A stretch of DNA of 64,000 bases from Gymnorhina tibicen (GCA_013399875.1 VXAZ01002529.1:62001-126000); one strand, 5' to 3'; numbered from the stretch's first letter, positions 1 to 12,334 are shown. The notes: generated by a model from the letters alone, not told the origin. Translations and numbers: made by a program.

Positions 1-318
1 GAAGTATCTCAACAAAGAAAAAGCTTTCTTTTTCAGAATTGAATCCTTTGCTACCAGCAATATAGCAGAAATGAGTGACAACAGAAACCAGTTTGAACAG
101 AGGATGCTGGCATGCAGCATAAGCCAAATGCAATGGTCAGGCATGAATCACCCAAGTCAAATGCTTCGCCAATCCCTACCTCTCCTCACTCAGCTTGCTG
201 AGTGTATCAGTGTATGTGGTTTACACTACTGAACACATCCTTACATGAAAGGACCTTACAACTTTGAAAAGATGGAAGACATCTTAAGTTTAATCCAAAA
301 TATTTATTATTTCATTAT

Positions 319-346
319 GTGCCCTCTTACCACAAAAAAAGGGCAC
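319..346. repeat. Short perfect-ended hairpin
   Basis: Ten-base arms, 319-328 and 337-346, pair with one mismatch around an eight-base loop and begin and end with GTGCCC/GGGCAC. It is too short for a microRNA precursor and may be chance. Confidence 0.3.
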
Positions 347-364
347 TCAGTATCAGTCTGCATG

Positions 365-673
365 TTAATCTTCACAGTGAAATAAACCAAGCAGATCAAA
401 CTCTTCTGTATTGGTTTGGCACAAGGCATTTCTAAAATGACAACCCTGAAGGCCACCTGCATTGCTCTCTGCCAGAGCTCTGCACGGCTTAAGGTGTCTC
501 ATTTCATGTTTTCTTGTCCATAAGGCTGGGGGGAGGTGGAGTGGGAATTTCTTCTCCCTCTTCTTGTAATGCTGGCTTAAAGCAAATATAGAACAATCTG
601 CATGTCCTGAAGATATCTTTTCCATGTACCCCTGCTCTTCCTCCCAAGAGCCTCTGGGAAGGGTAAGAAACAT
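365..673 (-). other. Unidentified 102-codon open frame followed by AATAAA
   Basis: On the minus strand an ATG-started frame runs 102 codons with a mixed, charged composition (for example WEEEQGYMEK near the start and TNTEEFDLLGLF near the end). A canonical AATAAA lies on the same strand at 303-308, about 57 bases past the stop. Position and strand would suit a terminal exon of the minus-strand unit suggested by the CpG island, but no clear 3' splice site with a polypyrimidine tract is visible just upstream, and the frame closes at a stop only about a dozen codons before the ATG. I do not recognise the product. Frames of this length are expected by chance in 64 kb, so treat it as a candidate only. 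Confidence 0.15.
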
Positions 674-2118
674 GCAGTTGCAACTCAGAGTAAATTCTCC
701 AGGGAACAGACTCTAGCTCTTAGCTAATTTTAGGAAGATGTTTGAGGAAGTGTGTAAACAAGGCTGTGTGGAGCAGAACGTACCAGGTCACCAGTCCTAG
801 CCCTAATCTTGGAGGTTCAAAGGGAAGCGAGTTATCCTGGTTACTATGACCCTGCCAGAAACCAGGAGCCACCCCTGCCAGGCAGATAGTGAAGAGCTTG
901 GCTGCATTTACTGGGCATTATAGAAATAGTTTCCACACCATGGAAAACCTAATAGAAACCCCAAAGCCCTGGCACTTTCTACAGGCCAGGGCATTCGATT
1001 TGCCTGCAGAGATCAGGAGATCTACTGTAATAAGCTGTTCATTACACATCAATGCAGAACTCACAGTTAAAAACCCCAACAAATTAATGTTTATTCTATC
1101 TTTACAGAAGAAGTAATTTTCTGGACCTATATCCAGGCATTACTGAATTATCTTTTTAAAAATAAACTTATGCATATTAGTACAGTTTTAAGAAAAACTC
1201 CATCCAGCTCCACACAACTGGAAAAACAGTTCTCCACACTTCCATTTCAAGTATGAACCGTGAAAGAACTTTACACAACTACAGAAGCCACCCCCTATGT
1301 TTTATTTATATGAATCATCTAGCAAAATTAATATGCGATACAGATCCTTAACATGGAAGATCCTTTCCAAGTTTTTAAGAATACATAACCACTGTCTCAG
1401 CAAGCTTCCATGCTTATTGAAACTGCAATATTTTCTTACATTAAGCAAAGAAATCTGTAGTCATAGCCTAGACTTCTGTAGAGGCATTTACTTTAGTGAA
1501 ATAACAAACATTTCAGATCTTTTTTTATGGAAAGATTTAAGACACTAATTATAGATCTAGTGGTAAAGTTAAAATGTGCAACCAGAGGAAGAAAATTGAA
1601 AGGACTGTTAGTATCAGATCTGGCAACTTCACAGTCTAAAACCATGAAAGAAGTAAAAAAAAAAAAAAGGAAAGTAAAATATTGATAAACCAAGAAACTG
1701 TCACTGACTACACAAGAATTTTCAAACTATATATTCAGCAACCAGAAATTAAAAGTAGCATCATAATTGAAAGCAATTAGGATATCGTCTTAGCCACAGC
1801 AGCAAACAAACACTGCTAGAGCGTATTAATATGACAAGCGCAATAAACTGTACATGAACTGCAAACTAGATGTCACTGCAAGCTTCACCACACCTCTGAG
1901 AGATATTTACATGTTTGTATATGTCTCCAAATGCAGAATACAAATATTATCTGAAGGTGAAATATCATCCACTGAACTTAGAAGCCTCTCTTTTAAAGAA
2001 TACTAAGAACTACTAAAATAATATTGTGCAGACATTTTATTTGCAATAGAATGGGAGGTAACAACAACAATTTGTCTAAAAACCCCAAAACTGTTTCTCA
2101 ATTTGTTGTTATCACAAA

Positions 2119-2130
2119 TTAGGGTTAGGG
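2119..2130 (+). repeat. Two telomere-like TTAGGG units
   Basis: TTAGGGTTAGGG is followed directly by a T-run. Two units are within chance expectation, and it is noted only as a possible trace of an interstitial telomeric repeat. Confidence 0.3.
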
Positions 2131-3048
2131 TTTTTTCCCCTTCAGCATTTTAAATATTTACACCAAGATCTTCCAGCATCTGAAAGGAAAAGTCCTGGAG
2201 ATACGAACATGATGGTTATACAGAACAGCAAAAATCGTCAGGATGTAAGAGGGTATTTCAGAGAAATAACTACTGAAGTGAAACACATATATGCACACCT
2301 TTGAGGGTGAACTACCAGCTCCCAAAAGTACCTGAACAAGAACTCATTTCAGTTTGCTCAAAATCAAGATGACTGGGGGCTCAAGAAGAGGATGGAGGAG
2401 AGCTCAGAAAACAAGATGTCAGATGTGGTCAGATGTCAGTGAGGTCAAGCAAATGCAACTCACTTCCCCCAGCACTCTATTTCCACCTTCCACAGTGACC
2501 CTGGGTAAGTTACAAGGAGCTGCAGTACCAAGAGCAGGGTGAAATCTATCTGAAGTTGTCCAGCATAATAATCATATTAGCTGTCATTTCACTACCAGTT
2601 AGAATACTAGGACAAGAGAGATAAGAACCAACAGTATTATGCTTTACTTCCACAAATGATTTGAATAGTTTACACTTTTGGAACAAAAATGAAATATATG
2701 GAGACAGTGTGAAACAAAGTAGATTGACTTGAATTCCTCGAATAATATTCCTTGAATAATCTCAGAAACAGGAATACTCCATGACATTACGAGTTTAAAG
2801 AAAAAAACCTACTTTTTAAATCCTTGTCACATGCTGAACACTATCAAAAGAATAGGACATTTATGAGCTGAAAGGAGAGGGAGTGATGCCTCTATCAGCT
2901 TTTATTAAGACAATTTGAAAACTATTTCATCAGTTTCCAGACAGAAGGTAAATAATTCCCAATCTCAAATTACTCTTAAGTAGCAAGTAAATAGAGCTGC
3001 TGTTTTTTCTGGACATTTTTCAGCCAAGATCCAACAAAACTGATCTTT

Positions 3049-3218
3049 TAAAAGCACACCAACAAACAACCCCAACAAAATAAAGCAAACAAAACCCTGA
3101 AAACCGAACTGAAACAAAAAACCCCAAACCTACAAGACAAGAAACAGATAAAAAAAAAAAAAAAACCCACAACACCAAAACCCCCTCAAAACTCCAAACA
3201 TACAGGAAAAAAAATAAT
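3049..3218. repeat. A/C-rich low-complexity tract
   Basis: The tract is almost entirely A and C with blocks such as CAACAAACAACCCC and a 15-base A-run near 3,150. It is low-complexity sequence, and the T-rich complement creates a meaningless hydrophobic frame on the minus strand. Confidence 0.7.
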
Positions 3219-4061
3219 CAAGACACTTCAGCACCGGCCAGAATTCTCCAGTTCTACAATGTTGTGAGACTGGAAAGCGGAAGCAACCCTGCAGGCAATA
3301 CACGCAGCCGCTGGGTAAAGATAAGAAGGGAGAGGGTAGTAACAGAAAGCAACTCTCCACTTAACCACGTTCTCCTAGTCACACAAAGACAAGTAATGAA
3401 GCCCTTTTAAAGGCTTTCTGTCCATTCTGCCTTAAGTGAAAGAATGAACTGTAATTCCAGAGCTTTAAGTGAGCGCATAGCAGATAAAAAGTAAATTAAG
3501 ATGACCTTCGGGTCTCTGCAGAGAATCCTCTGAGAACACTCAGATTAGCCTTAGAAACTCCGAACTCAAACCAGATCCATCCTCTTATCACCACTTCTGC
3601 TGAAAACTAGCTTTACAAGTTTGTTTAAAGAACAGCTACATGGACACGTATAATTTGTACTTTAAACAAGCTTAAGCCAAGTTTCACCAATACTGGCAGC
3701 CGGTGAAAGCCAACAGAAGCATTCTCACAGTCACTCCACCCCCCTGATGCTTGTTTCTACTCCTGCCTCATGCTCCGCTGCAGCAGCATAAATCTCTGCA
3801 CAGCTGCACCACTACTTTTAAAACTGTTAGTACACTAAAAGGTCTTGGGAAGTTCAAAACCATCATACAGAAGGAAAAACTGGTCTTCAAATCTTGTGTT
3901 CGACCTTACCTTTGGGTAAGGTACAACTACACGTCTACACACAGGTATTGCATTGAGCAGTACTTAGACTCCACTGAGTGACAGTAGAGACTGAACCTTT
4001 AGTATCACTAAATCCAATGAGACAGAAAGCTCCAGATTAGTTAGTTACAATCTATTTACTT

Positions 4062-4110
4062 TGCACAGGAACAAAGAAACTGCCATACCAGATCAGACCA
4101 TTTAAGCAGA
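4062..4110. mobile_element. Old LINE (L3/CR1-like) relic
   Basis: The segment reads ACAGGAACAAAGAAACTGCCATACCAGATCAGACC. It closely resembles the recurrent amniote repeat phrase 'aggaacataagaactgccatactggatcagacc', which I associate with ancient CR1/L3-type LINEs. Similarity fades beyond about 4,110. The family and orientation come from memory and need a repeat-library search. Confidence 0.4.
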
Positions 4111-6790
4111 ACCTTACCATTTGCAATAAGAGTGATAAAAATCAGACATGGTAGAGGGTGACCCTCTTCCAAAAGTACTCCCAAGCCACAGAACACGGAA
4201 GAGGTAGAAAGGCAATCTTCTCTCACTACAGCATCCACTCAAACTGGAAGCAGCAAATTTGGTGGCTTATTTACACAGATGGTTATAAACATCAAGCATT
4301 AGGGACTTGAATAAAATACAGAATTATATTTTTCCTTAGCTGACAATAGCCAAGATCAATAATAAGCTATATATTTTTACCTCAGCTACATTCTGACATG
4401 AACAGAGAAAGTCAGCATTTCAGTGACAGAAAAATCCTTGGCCATGCTGTGCTGTCACTGTAGGTGCTCTCCCTCTGTTTCCACTCCAGCTCCCAGTGCT
4501 CTGTAAAAAGCATTCATGTCCTCCTTTGAAAGTCATCAAAGGTGCTACAAATTGATAAACAGAGCTGAAATTGATGAGCTTTTACTAGTACACTTGTACA
4601 TATAGAGAAAACTTCTATTTTACAATGTGACTTTGGTGTCTCTAGCATGTATCAAACAGCAACTGCAGAAAAATACAGTATAAACATCTACAAGGGTTGC
4701 TTTGCAGCTGAACTATGTAGCACATGCCTTTTCAAACACCTAATTTTCATGGACGTCACACAGTATGCGTTTACTGCACACAGAAGAGATGAACTGCACC
4801 ATTTATTTCTTTATAAAAACATGATTACAGCAATGTAAACTAATCTTGTACTTGGGGAAGTAATAAGGCATCTGCACCAATTTCAGCCACAAATATCACT
4901 TAAAAGTCTGGATGCCTTAAAAGCGTATCATTAAGGTGACAGAGAAGGAGGTGCACTTTGCCTCCATGGATTTCCATCAAGCTACAAGAAATCACACTAC
5001 AGTTATCACTGAACTCACTATTTGGATCTTGTTATAAACAAAAACAATATACTGACAGTAAGCAATACATATGGGATAAGAGATCTGAAGTGCTTTATTA
5101 TGTTGAAGCTGCAATTCCTAGTAAAACAGCTCCCTTCTTCTCTTACAGTGATATAAGATAGCTTACATCCTTCACTGCTTTTAGTGAAAATATTCATTCT
5201 ACTGCCTGACACGCAGAATGCTTGAGAGCTTAAAGGAAAAAAAAAAAAGGTAATATTTACATCTATAATTTAACAACAGTCAGTTTCCCTTCTCAGCTTC
5301 ATTTTGAGGCTCATGAAGGTCTTCCAGCATAAACAGAAACAGAGAATCTATTTAAAACGAAGTAACTGTAATACCAAAGAGACTGATAGGGGGACTTAGG
5401 AGCAAGCACAGTATCTTCTAACTAACAGTAGATCCTTAAAAGAAAGTAAACTACCTGTATTTAAAAACAGAACATAAAACCTCCCCAAAATACATTATTT
5501 AAATTATGCCTTTCAGTTTGCCTCTTAATAAATACCTGGGCAGTATCAGCTGCCCAGACAAATTTAATGTGTATTACTGTTACTCAAACGTAAATTAGCC
5601 TCTCTCCTCAGCTAAAACAAGTCAATATTAAAATGAGGGCAGACAGATGTTTTAAATTCTTTAAACAGCCTGATAAAGTAGTACTTGGTCTAATATCCAT
5701 TTATATATTGGTAACAGAGAATTACAGAGATACTCTACATGAACAATTATAGGGTATTTCTGAAGGACAATCATTATTAAAGTTGTCATGTATTTTCAGC
5801 TGCACTTAAAATAAAGTCAGAGTAGACTATCACTAAAACACTGAAGAGAAAAGCATTTGGCATTTAGTATTTTCTAAGGTTTGTTAACATTCCTAGTCAA
5901 ATATCAGCGAGCAATTACAAGTGTTTTAACTTGTATACACACTCAATACACTGATTTACCAAAATGCGGGTACTTAAAAGTAAGCAGAACTGTCCATATG
6001 AAAAGGAAAATAACTGCACAGCTGCTCTGTCATTGCTGCTGTGGGACCAACTACCAAGGATGGACACAGCATTTCAGCACTGATGTGGTATACATTGACC
6101 TTCCTGCACCTCTAATGTCAAGCCTAACTCCCACTTGCTATCACCATGAGACTCAACTGTTTTAAACATATTCTGATACAGATTCTTTATTTTCCTTGAA
6201 AGCCATGAAACTGGATACAACTGTATTACAATATACAGTACATTATAATTTCATGACTTGATAAAAACAAAAACGGTGGTAAGAGTTTATAAAAGACAAG
6301 GCACTCACTAAAATTCGTACATCATTCCCCTTCCCCAAAACATTTATGATTTCCTGCTAATCCTTCTGTAAGTACAGAGCCATTTCTTATCTGCACAACC
6401 ACACCATAACAAGTATTTTTACACTGCCCTAGGAACAGGCCAAAATACATCTGAATTGCCAGGAATACATATAAACACAACATTGGTCTAGAAAATGTTG
6501 GTTCTTATTACAGTACTCTCATGATAAGTCAACATTTAAAAAATATTCTTGAGGTTTGGCTGACATAAGTCACAACTGAAAAGAATACACAAGTCTTAAG
6601 TCCAAACAGGAATTACATTTTTTATGAGGTTTAAATGATTAGCCAAACTGTAAGGGATCATTAAAATACGTCCCTGGATGTTAACATTAAGTTCTTAAAC
6701 TACAGAGTCCCCATCAAATAAAGCCTTATAAAAGATCCAGAAGAAATTGTCATCTTCACATCAAAATTACATGGTCATACTGCAGTGCCT

Positions 6791-6807
6791 ACACACACAC
6801 ACACACA
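6791..6807. repeat. (AC)n microsatellite
   Basis: There are eight and a half perfect AC units, short but potentially polymorphic. Confidence 0.9.
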
Positions 6808-7548
6808 TCAGTAAGGCCCAGCGAGTACATGTTAAAGTTGAAATGTGTTCTGAACTACTTAAACTGCTTCACCACAGGCATGAGTTCGCTTTCATCCTGA
6901 ATACTAGCACACACGTTAAACAAGCAAAATACGGGCAGTTCACAAGAAAATGGACTTATCAATTAATACATATGGAAGGCAAATATGGGCTGCAAACACC
7001 AGGGCGCTGAAAATAACTACTTAAATTTATCACCTAGACTAAGCCACGACAAAATTACTTTCTCCTGGAAAAACAGAGGAAATTTATGCTTCAAAGCCTT
7101 TTCCCCTCTTACTAAAAGAAATCAGTTCTGCATTATCACGAAGCTGCAAATTAGAATCTGATTTTGGAGAAGCCGAGGGGGGCGTGGGGGGGACGGTAGG
7201 AGGGGAAAGGAAAAAAAAAAAATAAAGTGGATTACTCAGTTTTGCAGCAAAGTTCTCGGGCAGCGCCTGGGGAGCACCCAAGGCAGGCGCTCAGCTGCCG
7301 CTCGAACCCCGGCGCAGCCCGGCCCCAGTCCCGCGGGCAGCACCGCGCCCGCTCGCCCGGAGCCCCAATGGCTGCTGACACATCCGGCCCCGGCCCCGCC
7401 ACCGCCCCGAGCTCACACTTCAAAGCCTTTCGGGACTCCGGCAGAAGTCAAACACAAACGCACCCCCGCAGCCAGACAGGCCGCCCCCGCAGCTCCGCTC
7501 CCGCGGCTCGGCTCCCGCACAGCCCCGCACCGCTGACAGCTGCGGCCG

Positions 7549-8197
7549 NNNNNNNNNNNNNNNNNNNNNNNNNNNNNNNNNNNNNNNNNNNNNNNNNNNN
7601 NNNNNNNNNNNNNNNNNNNNNNNNNNNNNNNNNNNNNNNNNNNNNNNNNNNNNNNNNNNNNNNNNNNNNNNNNNNNNNNNNNNNNNNNNNNNNNNNNNNN
7701 NNNNNNNNNNNNNNNNNNNNNNNNNNNNNNNNNNNNNNNNNNNNNNNNNNNNNNNNNNNNNNNNNNNNNNNNNNNNNNNNNNNNNNNNNNNNNNNNNNNN
7801 NNNNNNNNNNNNNNNNNNNNNNNNNNNNNNNNNNNNNNNNNNNNNNNNNNNNNNNNNNNNNNNNNNNNNNNNNNNNNNNNNNNNNNNNNNNNNNNNNNNN
7901 NNNNNNNNNNNNNNNNNNNNNNNNNNNNNNNNNNNNNNNNNNNNNNNNNNNNNNNNNNNNNNNNNNNNNNNNNNNNNNNNNNNNNNNNNNNNNNNNNNNN
8001 NNNNNNNNNNNNNNNNNNNNNNNNNNNNNNNNNNNNNNNNNNNNNNNNNNNNNNNNNNNNNNNNNNNNNNNNNNNNNNNNNNNNNNNNNNNNNNNNNNNN
8101 NNNNNNNNNNNNNNNNNNNNNNNNNNNNNNNNNNNNNNNNNNNNNNNNNNNNNNNNNNNNNNNNNNNNNNNNNNNNNNNNNNNNNNNNNNNNNNNNN
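7549..8197. other. Assembly gap of 649 Ns
   Basis: An uninterrupted run of N lies inside the CpG island, where GC-rich DNA often fails to sequence. It probably hides the core promoter and perhaps first-exon sequence. Long frames that appear to cross it are artefacts of translating N. Confidence 0.99.
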
Positions 8198-8424
8198 GGC
8201 GGGCGCTGGGGGTGGGGCCACCCCGTAGGTACCGCGGGGCCGCGCCCCGCCCGCCCCCGCGCAGGTGTCGGGCCGGGGAGGGAGCTGGGCGGGAGCCGCG
8301 CCCGCCGGCACTGTTCCACGGGGTCGGAGCCGGAGCGGGAGCCGGAGCCGGATGGGGTTTGTCCGTGCGGCCGGGCGGCCGAGCCGAGCCCGGAGCTGGT
8401 GGAGGCGCCGAGCGGGGAGCGCGG

Positions 8425-8492
8425 CCCCGCCCCCACGCGGCCCTCCCCACGTGTGGGAGAGCGGCGGAGGCTCCGGCGGCCCCGGGGCGGGG
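8425..8492. promoter_or_regulatory. GC boxes and a CACGTG E-box in the island
   Basis: CCCCGCCCCC begins near 8,425, a CACGTG core sits at 8,448-8,453 inside the palindrome-like CCCACGTGTGGG, and GGGGCGGGG follows near 8,483. These match SP/KLF-type and bHLH-type (USF/MYC) sites respectively. Occupancy is not shown by sequence alone. Confidence 0.45.
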
Positions 8493-8687
8493 TACGGACG
8501 GCCGGGCGTGCGGGCTGGGTTCCCCCGTGCGAGGCGCTCGGAGCGCTCCCAGCTCGCACCCCCGTAACCTGAGCCTCTCTCCCCAACATTTCCCGGAGAG
8601 CCGGCGAGGGGCCGGGAGGAGCGGAGCGCCTGCGGTGCCTTGTTGCGCTGCAGCCGCGGAATCGCCTCCAGTGTGCCCCAGCTCACC

Positions 8688-8830
8688 TGGTCGTCCCGCT
8701 CTGGAGTTAGCAGGAAATTAAAAGCACATCCTCGCTCGTAGCCTTCGTGCGTCCTTCCCCCGGCTGCCCTCAGTTGGCCGGCGCCGCTACCGCCGTCCTC
8801 AGGTACTTCTCCATGTCTGTAAACGACGGA
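8688..8830 (-). other. Candidate first exon (minus strand) with a 14-codon ORF
   Basis: Reading the minus strand, GACCAG|GTGAGC at 8,688/8,687 is a near-consensus 5' splice site within the CpG island, so the DNA to its right is a plausible first exon. Its right edge (start site) is not visible and 8,830 is nominal. The exon contains an ATG in good context (G at -3, G at +4) at 8,814-8,812. It opens a 14-codon frame reading MEKYLRTAVAAPAN, with a stop at 8,772-8,770. This looks like an upstream ORF or a noncoding first exon rather than the main protein start. The gene is not recognised. Confidence 0.35.
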
Positions 8831-11800
8831 GAAGCGTTAATGTCTCGTCGGAGCACACCCGTCTCCATGTGTGCTCAGGAATGCACATGTAGATGAGATT
8901 ATACCCTGCCACGCACACCTACCGCTGCGGCTGTTTCCCGAGAGACTGGGAGAGAGAAGAAAGGCAGGAGACATCACATGACCAGAACCTTGGGGAGGTT
9001 CAAGTAAATTTTCTCTGGTCTAGATTTTCACTCGACCGCATTCGGGTGGTTTTGCTTTTTGATCTGCGATGAGAAAAGGAAAACTGTATTGCTGTGCATA
9101 CAAGGTTGTTTTCAGGGTGGTGTGATTTTTAGATACAGTAGAAGTCACACAGTTCAGAGCACTTAAGCTGAATATTTCAGGCTTGTTTCTCAGAATTTGG
9201 TAGGTATCCAAGTGTAACATTAACTAAGCGTCTCAACAATGATTATTAGTGTGGTCAGTTTCCTGGGATCAGTGATGTGATCTGAAGCACAAGTTGAGTG
9301 AGAAGTACCTTGTAACAGAAGCAGATTCTTTCTTGCCTTGCATACGTGATCAGATGCTGACCTAAACGTAGGGTCTTTGCTGGAGGATGTCATGAGCAGA
9401 TTGGGAAAGGTCTTTCCCTCTAGACAAAAGCCTGGGGACACTCTTTGTGCTCTATATACTTGCAGAATAATATCAGTAGGTAAGGCCTCGAGGTCACACT
9501 GAGTGAATTACTTAGGTGATCTGTCAAGATGCCACACAACAACCGTCCTTGTGCAGGTTTTTCAGTGAAGGATGCTGTGAGAAAGTCAGTTGCATTCATT
9601 GTCATCTTGCAAGTAAGGTTTCTTTGGGATAAGCAGATCATCTAAATATTCTCTTGTAATGTACAACTCAGAGACATCAATGAATTCTGAGTTTCATAAA
9701 GGTAGCATTTGACACTTACTTAAAGCCTCTGCTGTAAATTAGAGACAGTTTTCTGGAAAATTCCTAAACCAAGATACATACGCATAGTGAGAATGTTACT
9801 CATGGGAGTAAGATAACAAAGTATCCACTTTGTAGAAGCAGCATGAAATTAGTAGCATGCAAATTAGTGGACTATTATATCTTTCTAAATATTCCTCTCT
9901 GCCGTAAAATGACATTAACAGACAAAGGAAACAAACCAAAAAAACACACAAAACCCTATGCTTTTAAAGACATCTAAGCAGAACAAGAAAACAACTTCAG
10001 GTATTTTATAAATATTCATCATGTGGAAGAGGAATACCCCTTTGAATAGCAATTGGTTGGCATAGAATACAGAGAAGAAAAAGCAAATCTTCAATAAAAG
10101 TAAATCTAGGAGATAAGGGTGCATACGATGTGTATGACAGTTCCACGGGACAGCTCTCCCAGAGTGCCAAGACTCCAACAAGGGAGAAGGAAACAGGAAA
10201 TTCAAGGCACAATGTAGGAGTAGCAGTGGAGTACTGAGGAATGTGCATGTGCACTGAGGTGAAATATTTTCTGGAAAGCAGCTACGAACAGGGCAAAGCA
10301 TAAAATACAGCAACAGTGTAAGATATACCTAAACGCAGACAAGTGCTATCACCACTCCTGCTAAGGCATTATTTTGCCTTTTGAGTAAGACCAGCACTGT
10401 CACGGTTTTGAGTTACCTTTGGATAAGATGCAAAGTGGAAACCCCTTACAATTCCGTCATTAAAAAATGCATGGCATGCCTTATAAGGGTTGTTTATCTC
10501 CTTATTACTGGCTGAATTTCAATTCTAATAAATTACATTCTGCCTATAATCTTATATTCACCTTATTTTTTCAAATGTGTGTTTCTCTGCAGTGCCTTGA
10601 CCAAAGAAGGAAGCACAGTGGCTAACAAAACCCACCTTCCACTCCTCACTCCAGAACACTAGGTTGTGCATTGCTGGCATGCAACATAGATTTGTGCACA
10701 ATATAGAGATTCTACCACTCTGAAATAAGAAAATGAACATGCTGATTGACATCTGTGTTTTCTTCTCATTTGTTCTTAAAATTTTTTTTGCACTTAAACA
10801 AATGAGTTGACCTGATTGAAAAAAGTACAAAACTTACCAAAAAGCTCAGAAAGATACTCAGCTACCTCTTGCACAGATTATTTCTCAGTGTGTCTAAAAC
10901 ACAGCTCTAGAAGGTAATACGAGACTTTTAGCAGTTTTCAGTCACAAGCAGCAGCACCCAGGGTTTGTTATGAAACAGAGGCCTTTGGCCTCAAATTAGC
11001 ATCGTGCAATATTTGGAACATCTACTGTTGTACACAAAGAAACTTCTGTTTGGGAACACACTAAGATTTTGCAAGCCAAGGAGTTTCCTTGTTGCACAAA
11101 ACTTGTAACAGTATAATGAATAATCAACAATTTTCAACATGCTAGAGATAGGAATCTGCTGTGCCCCTGAATACATAATCTAGGCATCATCATGCAGAAA
11201 CAGAATAAATATGAGAGATAACACAGTCCGTAGTTTCTGGTCTTGACTAAACATGCAAAAAGTGCTTTAGTACTGTATACAAACTGGATTCTCCCTGTCT
11301 TGTTAGTCTGTAGAAAGACTTATCCCCACCTTGATCTTCTATTCATTCTTTCCATTGTGAGAAAGGGAAAACAAACCCGCTCCTAAGCCAAGATCCTTTC
11401 CTGTTTACTCCTCCATGTAATGGAGAAGTCAAGCAACTAAACGAGGAGCAGTCTGAGGACTTTTTCATGCTTGTTTCCTAGGTCTTACTGAAAATCTGCT
11501 GGCATTTCTGTTTTCTGTAGAAATGCTTTGCCATCTTGCTGATGCACTATTCTTACTTTAGAGCATAACGGGTGTACCTTTCAGAAGAAATTTCCTTCAG
11601 AAAAGCAGCATCCTGTATCACTTTTCAGGAGAGAGAAAGTCAAGTAAAACTGGAATCTGTTACAGGGAATTCTAGGGGTTTTGCTGACACACTGGGAATG
11701 TCTATTCTACTGTTATTTATGTATTTCTTTTCTTAATGTTTTACTTTTGCTTTTCTTCATTATTTCAACGGAAAACACATTTAAAGATTTTTTCCCCTCA

Positions 11801-11939
11801 CATTTCAGTCCACATGGAACTTAACTTTTGTTAAAAATGTTTTTTGGATATATATATGAAGCTGAAGATGATGTCTTGACCTAGGTGTCAGACACATAAT
11901 AAAAGAGCTGTGCTTAAACCTGTTCGTTCTGCCAAAGCA

Positions 11940-11977
11940 AGAACTAATGATATGGATAAGAACTAATGATATGGATG
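11940..11977. repeat. 19-bp tandem duplication
   Basis: The unit AGAACTAATGATATGGAT plus one base occurs twice head to tail (11,940-11,958 and 11,959-11,977), differing only at the last base. The high identity suggests a recent replication-slippage event. Confidence 0.9.
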
Positions 11978-12334
11978 CTACTTACAACACTCCTGCAACA
12001 TCCAGTCACATTCCTTAGGCTTAACAATTTTTTTGCTGTAACATCTACTCATGAACTGGTGAACCTTTTGGTCTATCCACCGTATGATCCAAAGCAAGAA
12101 GGTGATCTGTTTCCAAAGAGTTTGTAATTTAAGTATGAAAGACAAACAGGCAACAGAGCAATCAGCAAGCTAGAGTGCAGTCCTTGTACTGTGTAAGATC
12201 TGCTGCCTTGATTTTTTTTTTTTATCACTAGTTTGTACATCTTGCATTAACTACTGAAATCAGTTCAATTTTTGACCTCAGATAGTCTTTAGAATATTGA
12301 TAGCTTCTAATTTGGATATTCTTCTTGGCTGTAC

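Larger units (their letters stand above)
1..7159 (-). other. AT-rich noncoding stretch, probable intron of a minus-strand transcript
   Basis: No convincing exon is visible here apart from a weak candidate at 365-673. The + strand shows a persistent excess of A over T and of C over G, and its long homopolymers are mostly A-runs (near 1,657, 3,150, 5,230 and 7,211). In vertebrate introns the sense strand is usually T- and G-rich, so this pattern fits transcription of the minus strand, moving left from the CpG island at 7.2-8.8 kb. That direction is inferred from composition judged by eye, not counted. The stretch also holds a short telomere-like motif, an A/C-rich tract, an (AC)n microsatellite and one old repeat relic, listed separately. 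It could equally be plain intergenic DNA. Confidence 0.4.
7160..8830. promoter_or_regulatory. CpG island promoter, interrupted by an assembly gap
   Basis: The sequence changes abruptly from AT-rich DNA to a stretch dense in CpG, with long G and C runs and GC boxes (for example near 8,425 and 8,483). GGAGCC-type hexamer repeats lie at about 8,324-8,350. G-runs at 7,177-7,205 could form a G-quadruplex. No TATA box is obvious, as is usual for CpG-island promoters. The base skew to the left, together with a good minus-strand splice donor at 8,687/8,688, argues that at least one transcript starts here and runs left. A weaker + strand donor (CAG|GTACTT, after 8,801) leaves room for divergent transcription. 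The gene cannot be named from this sequence. Confidence 0.85.

Noticed and set aside
2470..2520. GTGACCCTGGGTAAGTTAC, similar to a MIR/L2 core phrase
   Set aside because: Only about 19 bases match and the flanks do not continue the pattern.
7227..8686. Several open frames of 333-412 codons on both strands across the CpG island
   Set aside because: They run through 649 Ns translated as X. The real flanks are GC-rich and open in all frames, so length means nothing.
9915..10313. 132-codon minus-strand frame
   Set aside because: It is rich in Phe/Leu and antisense to A-rich DNA, with another frame open over the same bases. It has no motif and no splice context.
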